In this document: positions 17,707-28,949 of the stretch, in pieces
How positions within the stretch are numbered: the stretch's first letter is position 1
Layout of the letters: every line of letters starts with the position of its first letter
Origin: Xanthomonas codiaei
Lineage (GTDB): Bacteria; Pseudomonadota; Gammaproteobacteria; Xanthomonadales; Xanthomonadaceae
Assembly (NCBI RefSeq): GCF_002939785.1
Contig: NZ_MDEC01000011.1
Coordinates: 1 to 64,000 of the forward strand
DNA: 64,000 nucleotides
Reading direction: 5' to 3'
Notes under the pieces: generated by a model
Seen by the model: only the letters and a program-made list of their open reading frames with translations
Told to the model about the DNA's origin: nothing
Databases searched by the model: none
Translations under genes and position numbers: made by a program

Positions 17707-18465
17707 ATGACGATCGGGCGTACGCTGGCGGGAGCAACGGCCGTGTTGCTGGGCATGGCCGGTGCACTGCCGGCGGCACTGGCCGACGAGTTGCACTGCA
17801 ATGTCAGCAGCGACTACGACCTCACCCTGTCTGCGCGCAGCGTCATTTTCATCCGCGACGCGGATGCGCCGCGGCGGCTGGTCCTGCGCCAGGGCGCCTT
17901 GTTCGTCGACGATGCCTGGGTGGCGCTGAGCGCGGACGATCGCGATCGGCTGATCCGTTTCGAACGGCAGACCCGCGAGGTGGTGCCGTTGGCGCAGCAG
18001 GTCGGGCGCGAGGCTGCCGATATCGCGATCACCGCACTGGGCGAGGTGGCCGCCGGCTTCAGCCGTGATCCGCATGCCACGCGTGTGCAGCTGACCGGAG
18101 TGCGCGAGAAGATCGATCTGCGTTTGCAGCAGAGCTTTGCCAACAGTCAGCTCACTGCCGTCGACGTCGATGACGACATCGGTGCACTGGTCGCCGAGCT
18201 CTTGCCGCAGCTGATCGGCGATGTGATTGCCGGCGCAGTGCAATCGGCACTGACCGGCAACGCTGCGCGGCTGCGCTCGCTCGATGGCCTGGAACAGCGC
18301 ATCGAGCGCCTGGTCGAGCCGCAGGCACGCGCACTACGGCCGCGCGCGCAGCAGCTGTGCACCCAGCTCCAAGCCCTCGACGCGCTGGACAATGCGCTGG
18401 CGTATCGTTTGCCATCGGGCGCGCCATTGCAGCTGTTGCAGGTGGATCGACGCGCGTCGAAATGA
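17707..18465 (+). CDS. DUF2884 (YggN-like) periplasmic protein
   Basis: A 252-residue protein with a signal peptide ending PAALA-DE. The mature N-terminus ELHCNVSSDYDLTLSARSVIF and the later LIRFERQTREVVP segment followed by long amphipathic helices match the YggN/DUF2884 family of unknown function. The ATG at 17707 follows a GGGAGTGG ribosome binding site; an in-frame upstream GTG/ATG would hide the signal peptide. Two Cys residues (near 35 and 220) could pair in the periplasm. It lies 127 bases before aceF on the same strand but is unlikely to be functionally tied to it. Confidence 0.75.
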   Translation: MTIGRTLAGATAVLLGMAGALPAALADELHCNVSSDYDLTLSARSVIFIRDADAPRRLVLRQGALFVDDAWVALSADDRDRLIRFERQTREVVPLAQQVGREAADIAITALGEVAAGFSRDPHATRVQLTGVREKIDLRLQQSFANSQLTAVDVDDDIGALVAELLPQLIGDVIAGAVQSALTGNAARLRSLDGLEQRIERLVEPQARALRPRAQQLCTQLQALDALDNALAYRLPSGAPLQLLQVDRRASK

Positions 18466-18592
18466 TCCTGCAATGGCGTGCGCAGACACTGCATTCCGCC
18501 CGGCAAGCGATCTTTTCATCGGCAATGGTTGGCGCTGCGGCCCGTGGCCGGCCACAATAGGGGTTTCCCCATCTGTTGCCGGAGTTCCCCGT

Positions 18593-20329
18593 ATGGCCGA
18601 AATCAAGGAAGCACTTGTCCCCGATATCGGTGACTACAGCGACGTCCCGGTAATCGAGGTGCTGGTGTCGGTCGGCGATACGGTCAGCAAGGACCAGAGC
18701 CTGGTCACGCTGGAATCGGACAAGGCCACCATGGAAGTGCCTTCGTCGGTAGCCGGCGTGGTCAAGGAACTCAAGGTCAAGGTCGGCGATTCGCTGTCGC
18801 AGGGCGCCCTGGTGGCATTGATCGAAGTGGCCGATGCCGGCGCCGACACTGCCGCCAAGCCAGCGCCTGCCGCTGCTCCGGCCAAGGCCGCCCCTGCTGC
18901 CGCCCCGGCGCCGGCCGCCAAGGCCGAACCGGCCGCCGCCAAGCCCGCCGCATCCGACGGTGGCCTGGTCGAGGCGCGCGTGCCCGATATCGGCGACTAC
19001 ACCGACATCCCGGTGATCGAAGTGCTGGTGGCCGTGGGCGATACCGTCGCCAAGGACCAGAGCCTGGTCACGCTGGAATCGGACAAGGCCACGATGGAAG
19101 TGCCGTCCTCGGCTGCCGGCGTGGTCAAGGAACTCAAGGTCAAGGTTGGCGACACCCTCTCGCAGGGCAACGTGGTGGCGATCATCGCCGCCAGCGATGG
19201 CGGTGCCGGCGCGGCGCAAGCGCCGGCCAAGGCCAGCACCGAGACCGCCGAAACCGCCGGCAAGGTGGAGCCGGTCGCCGTGCCGGCCGAGCCGGACAAG
19301 CTTGCCCAGCGCGAGATCGCGCAGGTGCAGGGCGGCCAGCCGTCGGCCGGCAGCCCGTCCAGCCCGCCGGTGACCTTCGATGCCGACAGCGTGCTGCCGT
19401 CCAAGGTGCCCTACGCCAGCCCGGTGGTGCGCGTGTTCGCGCGCGAGCTGGGCGTGGACCTGAACCAGCTCAAGGGCAGCGAAAAGGGCGGCCGCATCAC
19501 CCGCGAAGACGTGCAGCGCTTTGTGAAGGCCGCCCTCAGCGGTGGCGCGCCGGCTGCAGCGGGCGGCGCAGCGGCTGGCGGCGGCAATGGCCTGAACCTG
19601 CTGGCCTGGCCGAAGGTGGACTTCAGCAAGTTCGGCGAGACCGAAACCCAGCCGCTGTCGCGCATCAAGAAGATTTCCGGCGCCAACCTGGCGCGCAACT
19701 GGGCGATGATTCCGCACGTCACCCAGTTCGAATCGGCCGACATCACCGAGTTGGAAGCGCTGCGCGTGGCGCTGAACAAGGAGAACGAGAAGGCCGGCAT
19801 CAAGCTCACCATGCTCGCCTTCCTGGTCAAGGCCAGCGCCGCAGCGCTCAAAAAGTTCCCCGAGTTCAACGCCTCGCTGGATGCGGCTGGCGAGAACCTC
19901 ACCCTGAAGAAGTACTTCCACATCGGCTTCGCCGCCGACACCCCGAACGGCCTGGTCGTGCCGGTGATCCGCGACGTCGACAAGAAGGGCGTGCTGCAGA
20001 TCGCCCAGGAAAGCGGCGAGCTGGCCAAGAAGGCGCGCGACGGCAAGCTGGGCCCGGCCGACATGAGCGGCGGCTGCTTCTCGATCAGCTCGCTGGGCGG
20101 CATCGGCGGCACTGCGTTCACCCCGATCATCAATGCGCCGGAAGTGGCGATCCTGGGCGTGTCCAAGTCGGCGATCCAGCCGGTGTGGAACGGCAAGGAA
20201 TTCGCGCCCAAGCTGATGCTGCCGCTGTCGCTGAGCTACGACCACCGCGTCATCGACGGCGCGCTGGCGGCCCGCTTCACCACCTACCTCAGCCAGGTGC
20301 TGGCCGACATGCGTCGCGTCCTGCTGTGA
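18593..20329 (+). CDS. aceF: Pyruvate dehydrogenase E2, dihydrolipoyllysine acetyltransferase
   Basis: A 578-residue core subunit of the pyruvate dehydrogenase complex. Two lipoyl domains are present, with lipoylated Lys44 and Lys165 in DKATMEVPSS, joined by Ala/Pro/Lys-rich swinging linkers. A peripheral-subunit-binding domain (about 266-310, SKVPYASPVVRVFARELGVD then GGRITREDV) precedes the catalytic domain, which ends in SYDHRVIDG with catalytic His551 and Asp555. The E1 gene is not in the window, so the complex is encoded at two places. The TGA stop overlaps the GTG start of the next gene, linking aceF to it and to lpd. Confidence 0.96.
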   Translation: MAEIKEALVPDIGDYSDVPVIEVLVSVGDTVSKDQSLVTLESDKATMEVPSSVAGVVKELKVKVGDSLSQGALVALIEVADAGADTAAKPAPAAAPAKAAPAAAPAPAAKAEPAAAKPAASDGGLVEARVPDIGDYTDIPVIEVLVAVGDTVAKDQSLVTLESDKATMEVPSSAAGVVKELKVKVGDTLSQGNVVAIIAASDGGAGAAQAPAKASTETAETAGKVEPVAVPAEPDKLAQREIAQVQGGQPSAGSPSSPPVTFDADSVLPSKVPYASPVVRVFARELGVDLNQLKGSEKGGRITREDVQRFVKAALSGGAPAAAGGAAAGGGNGLNLLAWPKVDFSKFGETETQPLSRIKKISGANLARNWAMIPHVTQFESADITELEALRVALNKENEKAGIKLTMLAFLVKASAAALKKFPEFNASLDAAGENLTLKKYFHIGFAADTPNGLVVPVIRDVDKKGVLQIAQESGELAKKARDGKLGPADMSGGCFSISSLGGIGGTAFTPIINAPEVAILGVSKSAIQPVWNGKEFAPKLMLPLSLSYDHRVIDGALAARFTTYLSQVLADMRRVLL

Positions 20330-20973
20330 GGCGCGCATCGCTGACGATCGCCGTGCTCGGCGTGCTGCCATGGACCGGCGCGGTCGCACGCGAGTGCGAC
20401 AGCACCCTGGGGCGCGGCTGGCCGCCGGCGGTGGGCAATTACGGCACCGCCGTCACCACCCTGCTCGATGGCGGCAGCAAGCCGGCGCTTGCGCTGTTGA
20501 CGCTGCCCGTGCGCGGCGTGGAAAGCGGCGTGTCGCTGGTACCGGGCAAGGAAGGCGCCGATTGGACCCTGCGGCATAGCCGCGCCGACGAGCGCGTCTA
20601 CAGCTGGCTCAGCGAGGCTGGCCGCGGCAGCGTGCAGTTCCGCACTGAACAGACCCCGGAAACGGTCGAGATCCCCATTCCGGCCGCCCTGGCCAGGCGC
20701 CTGGTCAGCAACTGGACCACTGCCTTGACCCAGCTGGCTCCCACTGGCCGCACCGCACCGGTCACCGAAGGCGAGGTGATCTCGTTCCAGGTCGAAGGCG
20801 TGCGCTACAGCGGCGCCCGCCCGAGCTGCGGTGCCGGCGAGCTGCTGTTGCAGCAGGCCGCGCTGCTGATCGAGGCCAGCGAAGGCAAGGAAAAGAAGCG
20901 CGACAAGCGCTGGACCCAAATCGAATCGTCGCTGGATGAACTCCAGCAGACGCTTGCCGGCACGGCCGGTTGA
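20326..20973 (+). CDS. Secreted protein of unknown function between aceF and lpd
   Basis: A 215-residue protein starting with GTG that overlaps the aceF stop (GTGA). A signal peptide is clear (basic start, LTIAVLGVLPWTGAVA before RECDS). The mature part begins ECDSTLGRGWPPAVGN, has a central region with alternating hydrophobic residues and ends in a charged helix (EGKEKKRDKRW). Two Cys residues are likely to be disulphide-bonded in the periplasm. I recognise no domain. Its place inside the pyruvate dehydrogenase operon is odd because the neighbours act in the cytosol; the tight overlaps on one side and 16 bases to lpd on the other mean it is co-expressed with them. Confidence 0.8.
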   Translation: MRRASLTIAVLGVLPWTGAVARECDSTLGRGWPPAVGNYGTAVTTLLDGGSKPALALLTLPVRGVESGVSLVPGKEGADWTLRHSRADERVYSWLSEAGRGSVQFRTEQTPETVEIPIPAALARRLVSNWTTALTQLAPTGRTAPVTEGEVISFQVEGVRYSGARPSCGAGELLLQQAALLIEASEGKEKKRDKRWTQIESSLDELQQTLAGTAG

Positions 20974-20989
20974 GCTACAGGAGAAGCAA

Positions 20990-22822
<1,833 letters not shown>

Positions 22823-22845
22823 GCACTGCACACGCGGCGCTGCCA

Positions 22846-22874
22846 ACCACGCCCCGCCTTGTGCGGGGCGTGGT
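22846..22874 (+). terminator. GC-rich hairpin after lpd
   Basis: ACCACGCCCCGC at 22846-22857 and its exact inverse at 22863-22874 give a 12-base stem with a 5-base loop, 24 bases after the lpd stop. There is only a short T-containing tail (CGTTAT), but position and strength suit the end of the pyruvate dehydrogenase operon. Confidence 0.7.
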
Positions 22875-23267
22875 CGTTATGGGCGCAGGGGCGCGTCATC
22901 GCCGCGGCCATGGACAGCGCAATGCGGTTCGCGCCGTGGGCGACGCCTGGGCGCACGCGGTGTGTCTGCGTGCGCGGATTTTTTTTCGGTACTGCTGCGC
23001 GGTACGCACTGCCATGTGGCCTGGCGGCTGCGCTCGATGGCATGCGTCGACAGGGCGATCCGCTGCAGGCCGATTCCGCAGCGCATCTGGCAGGCGGGCT
23101 AGTCTGGTGCGTGGCGACGTCGCATCGCTCGCGCCTTCGACAGGGGCGCCGCCACCACGCAAGGCGATGCCCTCGTGCGAGATCGCGCATCTGGCGCTTG
23201 CGCAGCCCGCAGCGCGCTTGCACCATCGGTGCGCGGACACCCCGTTCGCACCTCAGGGACGACCCAG
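22875..23267. other. Intergenic stretch without a gene
   Basis: About 390 bases between the lpd terminator and the amidohydrolase gene. Open frames here lack start-site support and protein signatures. A T8 run at 22980-22987 might belong to a promoter or terminator, but no hairpin precedes it. No promoter could be assigned to the downstream gene. Confidence 0.3.
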
Positions 23268-24545
23268 ATGTCGAAGATGCGTTTGCCGGCGTTGCTCGCC
23301 GTTGCCAGCTGCCTGTGTGCGTCGTGGGCTGCGCAGGCACAGACCACCGTGATCACCGCCGCGCGCCTGCTGGACGTGCAGGCCGGCCGCTATGTGCAGG
23401 CGCCGCAGATCGAAGTGGTCGCCGGCCGCATCACCCGCGTCGGTCGGCAAGGCGATCCGTTGCCGGCGCAGGCGCAGCGCATCGATCTGGGCACGCGCAC
23501 GCTGTTGCCGGGCCTGATCGACATGCATGTGCATCTCACCGTGGATCCCACCCTGGGCGGCTACAAGGGCCTGGAATTCACCGACAACTTCTGGACCGTG
23601 GTCGGCGTGGCCAATGCGGCAGAGACGCTGCGCGCCGGCTTCACCACCGTGCGCAACGTCGGCTCGCTCCACTACGACGATGTCGCGCTCAAGCAGGCGA
23701 TCGAGCGCGGCACCGTGCCCGGCCCGCGCATCGTGCCGGCCACCTACGGCATAGGTGCGACCGGTGGGCATTGCGACGCCACCGAGTTTCCGCCGTCGGT
23801 TACCGTCACCGGCCCCGGCGTTGCCGACGGGCCGGACGCGATCCGCGCCGCGGTACGCACGCTGCGCAAGTACGGCGCCGAAGTGATCAAGTTCTGCGGC
23901 ACCGGTGGCGTGTTGTCCAAGACCGACAGCGTGGGCGGGCAGCAATACAGCCTGGAGGAAATGCGTGCGCTGGTGGACGAGGCGCACCGGCTGGGCCTGA
24001 AGGTCGCCGTGCATGCGCATGGCACGTCCGGCATCAACGATGCGATCCGTGCCGGTGCCGACACCATCGAACACGCCAGCCTGGCCGACGCCGAGTCGTT
24101 CAAGCTCGCCAAGGCGCATGGCACCTGGTTCTCGATGGACATCTACAACGACGACTACATCCTGGCCGAAGGCGAGAAGAACGGATTGTTCGCCGAGTCG
24201 CTGGAGAAGGAACGGCAGGTCGGCCGCAAGCAACGCGAGACCTTTCGCGCCGCGCATGCGGCCGGCGTCAAGCTGGTGTTCGGCAGCGATGGCGGGGTGT
24301 ACCCCAATGGCGACAACGCACGCCAGTTCGCCAAGATGGTGGAGTGCGGCATGACCCCGCTGGAGGCGATTCGCGCCGCCACGGTGGACGCTGCCGACGC
24401 GCTGGGACGCAGCGCCGATGTCGGCGCCGTGGTGCCGGGACGCTACGCGGACCTGATCGCGGTCGATGGCGATCCACTGCAGGATGTGAGCGTGTTGACG
24501 CGCGTGCAGGACGTGATCAAGGGGGGCCAGCGCGTGGCGAAGTGA
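23268..24545 (+). CDS. Secreted amidohydrolase (Xaa-Pro dipeptidase / ochratoxinase-like)
   Basis: A 425-residue metal-dependent hydrolase with a signal peptide ending WAAQA-QT. LPGLIDMHVHL (residues about 80-90) holds the first two metal His ligands; VIKFCGTGGV carries the bridging, probably carboxylated Lys; VAVHAHG and DTIEHAS supply later His ligands; FGSDGGVYP holds the metal Asp. This set is typical of the amidohydrolase branch that includes imidazolonepropionase-like and Xaa-Pro (Sgx9260/ochratoxinase) dipeptidases. It likely cleaves dipeptides or amides in the periplasm. The ATG at 23268 directly precedes the signal peptide. Single-gene unit. Confidence 0.85.
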   Translation: MSKMRLPALLAVASCLCASWAAQAQTTVITAARLLDVQAGRYVQAPQIEVVAGRITRVGRQGDPLPAQAQRIDLGTRTLLPGLIDMHVHLTVDPTLGGYKGLEFTDNFWTVVGVANAAETLRAGFTTVRNVGSLHYDDVALKQAIERGTVPGPRIVPATYGIGATGGHCDATEFPPSVTVTGPGVADGPDAIRAAVRTLRKYGAEVIKFCGTGGVLSKTDSVGGQQYSLEEMRALVDEAHRLGLKVAVHAHGTSGINDAIRAGADTIEHASLADAESFKLAKAHGTWFSMDIYNDDYILAEGEKNGLFAESLEKERQVGRKQRETFRAAHAAGVKLVFGSDGGVYPNGDNARQFAKMVECGMTPLEAIRAATVDAADALGRSADVGAVVPGRYADLIAVDGDPLQDVSVLTRVQDVIKGGQRVAK

Positions 24546-24720
24546 GGCCGCTGGCTCCCACGCTGCAGCACGCCACCGCCGTTGGCACCCGCGCAGCGAC
24601 ACATTCGGCGGGAAATGCTTCGGCCATTGCGGAAGCGGCGCCTGCCTCGGTGTCCCGGCATGCAACGGCTGCTGGCGTCAGGCGCTGCACCTGCCCCTGA
24701 CGTGATGCCTGCAGCGCTCA
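24546..24720. other. Intergenic stretch without a gene
   Basis: About 175 bases after the amidohydrolase stop and before the convergent terminator. No repeat, promoter or coding signal was recognised. Confidence 0.3.
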
Positions 24721-24756
24721 AACGACAACGCCCCGCGCGAGGCGGGGCGTCGTTGG
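24721..24756 (-). terminator. Bidirectional hairpin between convergent genes
   Basis: AACGACAACGCCCCGC and GCGGGGCGTCGTTGG pair with one bulged base around a GCGAG loop. It lies 20 bases past the stop of the minus-strand outer-membrane gene and after the plus-strand amidohydrolase, so may serve both. Confidence 0.7.
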
Positions 24757-24775
24757 TACAACGTGGACGCGTGGA

Positions 24776-25588
24776 TCAGAACGCGAAGGTCACGCCTGCC
24801 ACCGGGCCCTTGAATTCCTGCTTCAGGCCGATCAGGCCGTCGCTGCCGCGCTGGTCGACGTCGAGCTTGAACCAGTCGTAGCCGGCGAAGATGCCGAAGT
24901 TCTTGGTGAAGCGGTATTCGGCCATCGCGTTGGCACGGCTCAGATCGCCTTCGTAATCGCCGAAATCGCCCCAGCTGGTGTTGAGGTACTGGCCCTGCAC
25001 ATTGAACAGCCAGTGCTCGCTCGGACGCGCGGTGAAGCGGATGCCCACCACCGGCGCAGCGCCGTCTTCGCTTTCGTCCACCACGTCGCCGCTGAACACG
25101 CTGCCCAGGTCGGCGTAGGCATTGGCCTCGACCTTGGCGTATTCGGCGCCGATCTGCAGGCCCAGGCTGAATTCCGGCGAATCGATCACCGAGTAGTCGT
25201 ACACCAGGGTGGCCACCTGATACTTCAGCTCGCCCTTGATGAAGCTGCCGGACGGCACGGTGACGCCACCGGCGCTCAGGTCCTGGGTCAGCGTCTCGCG
25301 GCGATCCTTGTCGTACTTGAAGTAGTCGAAGATCAGGCGCTGACGGGTGCTGATGCGGAACACGCCATCCACGCGCGGCTCCCATTCCTTGCCGCCCAGC
25401 TTGAAGTCTTCGTTGACCGAAACGTTGTTGCCGGCCAGCAGCGTGTTGCCGCGGATGGTGTTGTCGTTGTCGACATTCATTGCACCGAGACGGAGCTGGA
25501 AGCGGTCATCGGTGTCTTCGGCGTGTGCGGGCGCGACATAGGCGGCGGCCAGCACGCACGGGATCGCCAGTGCGAGGAGGTGTTTCAT
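24776..25588 (-). CDS. Outer-membrane beta-barrel protein
   Basis: A 270-residue protein with signal peptide ending APAHA-ED and a mature domain of alternating hydrophobic/polar strands (RFQLRLGAMNVD; LIFDYFKYD; SLGLQIGAEYAKVEA; NFGIFAGYDWFKLDV) that ends in AGVTFAF, the C-terminal Phe motif recognised by the BAM complex. Around ten to twelve strands can be drawn. It is not close enough to OmpW or OprF to name. The ATG is preceded by GGAG. Transcription ends at the convergent hairpin. Function unknown. Confidence 0.8.
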   Translation of the reverse strand: MKHLLALAIPCVLAAAYVAPAHAEDTDDRFQLRLGAMNVDNDNTIRGNTLLAGNNVSVNEDFKLGGKEWEPRVDGVFRISTRQRLIFDYFKYDKDRRETLTQDLSAGGVTVPSGSFIKGELKYQVATLVYDYSVIDSPEFSLGLQIGAEYAKVEANAYADLGSVFSGDVVDESEDGAAPVVGIRFTARPSEHWLFNVQGQYLNTSWGDFGDYEGDLSRANAMAEYRFTKNFGIFAGYDWFKLDVDQRGSDGLIGLKQEFKGPVAGVTFAF

Positions 25589-25961
25589 GGGAGCTCCGAA
25601 TTCTTGGAATGGTCAGGCCGTTGAGCCAGTGGCGCGCACTATCGATAAGCCGGCGTCTTCCAAAAGTGAAGGCCTCGTCGCACACCCGTGAAGGCAGACA
25701 TAGCAATCGGACAAAACGGTCCGCATCGTCAACAGGCATGGGCATCGCACACCGATGACCCTGTTGCTGACGCGCCGTCTGGCACCTGCAAAGTGTGCGT
25801 CAGCGCATACCGCGCAGTACGGTCAATCCTGCAAATTGCGCAACCCGGTTGGCTGAATGCGCGCGGCCAGAACGGGCTCACGGCACCTGCGGAGCGCAAA
25901 CGATCGTGCGCTGCAGCGGATTGGCCCGTCGGTGGGAAGGTCGCGGCGCGCGACATTGCGT
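25589..25961. other. Intergenic stretch upstream of the outer-membrane gene
   Basis: No plausible gene was found. This part lies between the barrel protein's start and the minus-strand terminator at 25962-25993. Frames on both strands have Arg/Ala/Ser-rich translations that look like GC-rich noise. Confidence 0.35.
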
Positions 25962-26019
25962 AAAAAGCAGGAGCCCCGGTCTCCCAGGGCTCCCAGACGC
26001 GGCCTGCGGTGCCACCTTT
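25962..26019 (-). ncRNA. Candidate minus-strand leader or small RNA with terminator and T-box-like motif
   Basis: Read on the minus strand, AAAGGTGGCACCGC (26006-26019) is followed by GGAGCCC, a 10-base loop, GGGCTCC, TGC and five T residues (25993-25962), which is a convincing intrinsic terminator. The 14-base motif resembles the T-box antiterminator consensus. No aminoacyl-tRNA synthetase or amino-acid gene follows, and specifier-loop features were not identified, so it may be an unrelated sRNA or a coincidence. The gene order rules out service to atpI, which is on the other strand. Confidence 0.35.
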
Positions 26020-26130
26020 CGACGAGGATGTGCAGGCCTCGCGGGTTACGACCGCCGGTTTGTGGCAAAGTTCCCGCCGGTTGCTGCGACGTCCACTTGG
26101 TGCGCCGCAGCAAGTTATGACTTCCCCCGG

Positions 26131-26160
26131 TTGTCTCGCAATTTGTCCCATTGCTATACT
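26131..26160 (+). promoter_or_regulatory. Sigma-70 promoter of the atp operon
   Basis: TTGTCT at 26131-26136 and TATACT at 26155-26160 are separated by 18 bases, a good vegetative promoter. Transcription would start near 26167, giving a leader of about 53 bases before atpI. It is the only strong promoter seen ahead of the ATP synthase genes. Confidence 0.7.
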
Positions 26161-26219
26161 TTCGCGGCTCGACGAGGCGCAACTGCGCTTCCCACTCATT
26201 CACACCTAAGGTAACCGTA

Positions 26220-26585
26220 GTGCTGAACTCCGTTGACGCGGGTCGGCGGTTGATGCTGCGCGCTGCGGTATATCCGCTTGCCGCCGTAGCTATAACCAGT
26301 CTGGGGTTGCTGCTGGTCGGTCCCGGTTACTCTGCCGGTCTGGCACTGACCGGGTTTGCGACGGTACTGGGTGGTTGGGTTGCGGCACGTACCGCGCTCG
26401 GGGGCGGTATCCAGGCGGCCGGCATTGCCATGGTCCGGCTGATCCTGGCGATGGTGTTGAAGTGGGTGTTGGTTTTCGTGGCGCTGGCGCTTGGCTTCGG
26501 CCTGTGGCGGCTGCCCCCTCTGGCTCTGTTGGCAGGTATCGCCATCGGGCTGATTTTTCAGGTTCTGGCTCTGGCCAGGCGTTGA
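26220..26585 (+). CDS. atpI: ATP synthase subunit I
   Basis: A 121-residue hydrophobic protein with four transmembrane segments, first gene of the atp operon. The GTG at 26220 is the likely start because it follows the leader AAGGTAACC (a ribosome binding site-like element); the next in-frame ATG would remove the first 11 residues. GFATVLGGWVAARTALGG and KWVLVFVALALGF are typical of AtpI, which helps assemble the c-ring and may carry Mg2+. It is 25 bases from atpB. As in other bacteria it is not part of the finished enzyme. Confidence 0.88.
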   Translation: MLNSVDAGRRLMLRAAVYPLAAVAITSLGLLLVGPGYSAGLALTGFATVLGGWVAARTALGGGIQAAGIAMVRLILAMVLKWVLVFVALALGFGLWRLPPLALLAGIAIGLIFQVLALARR

Positions 26586-26610
26586 TCCGAACTAAAAGGG
26601 CTACGTACAC

Positions 26611-27787
<1,177 letters not shown>

Positions 27788-27807
27788 TCCAGCGGTTGCA
27801 GGATGTG

Positions 27808-27874
27808 GAGGCAGCCGTTGCGGTTGCCTCTGCGGATGAAGGTCGGAAAGCGTTGCCTGTGCGGCGGCGCTTTC
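27808..27874 (+). promoter_or_regulatory. Two small hairpins in the atpE-atpF gap
   Basis: GAGGCA/TGCCTC (27808-27830) and GAAAGCG/CGCTTTC (27846-27874) can form two stem-loops between atpE and atpF. Stem-loops in this gap could protect the upstream atpE message from 3' decay; this is an inference from position. Confidence 0.4.
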
Positions 27875-27900
27875 ACCCCTAAACAGCGATTGAGCGACCC

Positions 27901-28371
27901 ATGGATATCACCCTTACCATCTTTGCCCAGGCGCTGGCCTTCGCCGGTCTGATCTGGATCGTCGCGACCAAGATCTGGCCGCCGCTGCTGCAGGCGATCG
28001 AAGAGCGTCAGCAAAAGATCGCCGAAGGTCTGGCTGCTGCCGATCGTAGTCAGAAGGATCTGGCGCAGGCGCAGGAAAAGGTCAACGAAGCATTGAAGGA
28101 CGCACGCACCAAGGCCAACGAGATCATCGATCAGGCCCACGCGCGCGCCAACCAGATCATCGAAGCGGCCAAGCTGGAGGCAATTGCCGAAGCCAACCGT
28201 CAGAAGGAGCTGGCCCAGACCGAAATCGACGCCTCTGCCACCCGTGCCCGCGAAGAACTGCGCAAGCAGGTCTCGGTACTGGCGGTGAGCGGCGCCGAGA
28301 AGCTGCTCAAGCGCGAAATCGACGCCAACGCCCACAAGGCGCTGCTCGACGAGCTGGCGGCGGAGATTTAA
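27901..28371 (+). CDS. atpF: ATP synthase Fo subunit b
   Basis: A 156-residue peripheral-stalk protein, exactly the length of the enteric homologue. One N-terminal membrane helix ([23 protein letters not shown]) is followed by a long charged coiled coil ([20 protein letters not shown] onward) that reaches to the delta subunit. It is followed by atpH after three bases. Confidence 0.96.
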   Translation: MDITLTIFAQALAFAGLIWIVATKIWPPLLQAIEERQQKIAEGLAAADRSQKDLAQAQEKVNEALKDARTKANEIIDQAHARANQIIEAAKLEAIAEANRQKELAQTEIDASATRAREELRKQVSVLAVSGAEKLLKREIDANAHKALLDELAAEI

Positions 28372-28374
28372 GCG

Positions 28375-28902
28375 ATGAGTCAGGCCCTCACACTTGCCCG
28401 TCCCTACGGCCGTGCCGCGTTTGCGATCGCGCGTGAGGGCGGCAGCTTCGCGCCCTGGTCCGATGCGCTGGCGTTCTCGGCGCAGGTGGCCGGCGACCCG
28501 CGCGTGGCCGCGCTGCTGCTCAACCCGGCGCTGCGCCCGGACCAGGCGGTGACGTTGCTGGCGCCGCCGCAGGCCGGCGAAGACTATCTGCGTTTCCTCC
28601 GCCTGCTGGCCGATGCGCAGCGGCTGTCGCTGCTGCCGGAAGTGGCTGGGCTGTACGAACAGCTGCGCGCCGAAGCCGAACACGTGGTCAAGGCCACGGT
28701 GACCTCGGCCAGCGAGATGAGCCCGGCCGAGCTGGACACGATTGCAGTAGCACTGAACAAACGCTTTGGCCGCGAGGTGGACATCACCACCGCGGTGGAT
28801 GCTTCGCTGATCGGCGGCGCGGTGATCGACACCGGCGACGTGGTCATCGACGGCTCGCTGAAGGGCAAGCTTGCGCGTCTGCAAAGCTCGCTCGCCCACT
28901 GA
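28375..28902 (+). CDS. atpH: ATP synthase F1 subunit delta
   Basis: A 175-residue protein linking the peripheral stalk to F1. The helical N-terminal domain starts [15 protein letters not shown], the family signature, and the C-terminal [23 protein letters not shown] is the conserved delta/OSCP motif. Its start lies three bases after the atpF stop. Confidence 0.96.
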   Translation: MSQALTLARPYGRAAFAIAREGGSFAPWSDALAFSAQVAGDPRVAALLLNPALRPDQAVTLLAPPQAGEDYLRFLRLLADAQRLSLLPEVAGLYEQLRAEAEHVVKATVTSASEMSPAELDTIAVALNKRFGREVDITTAVDASLIGGAVIDTGDVVIDGSLKGKLARLQSSLAH

Positions 28903-28949
28903 ATTCACATAAACGCACGGCCCTCGCGGCCGGCACCTAGGACTGAACG

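Noticed and set aside
18152-20389. 745-residue minus-strand reading frame over aceF
   Set aside because: Antisense shadow of aceF's GC-rich codons; the translation is low-complexity Gly/Arg/His/Leu.
25729-26199. 156-residue minus-strand frame overlapping the atp promoter
   Set aside because: No ribosome binding site, composition unlike the neighbouring genes, crosses an intrinsic terminator; a leader RNA or noise is more likely than a protein.
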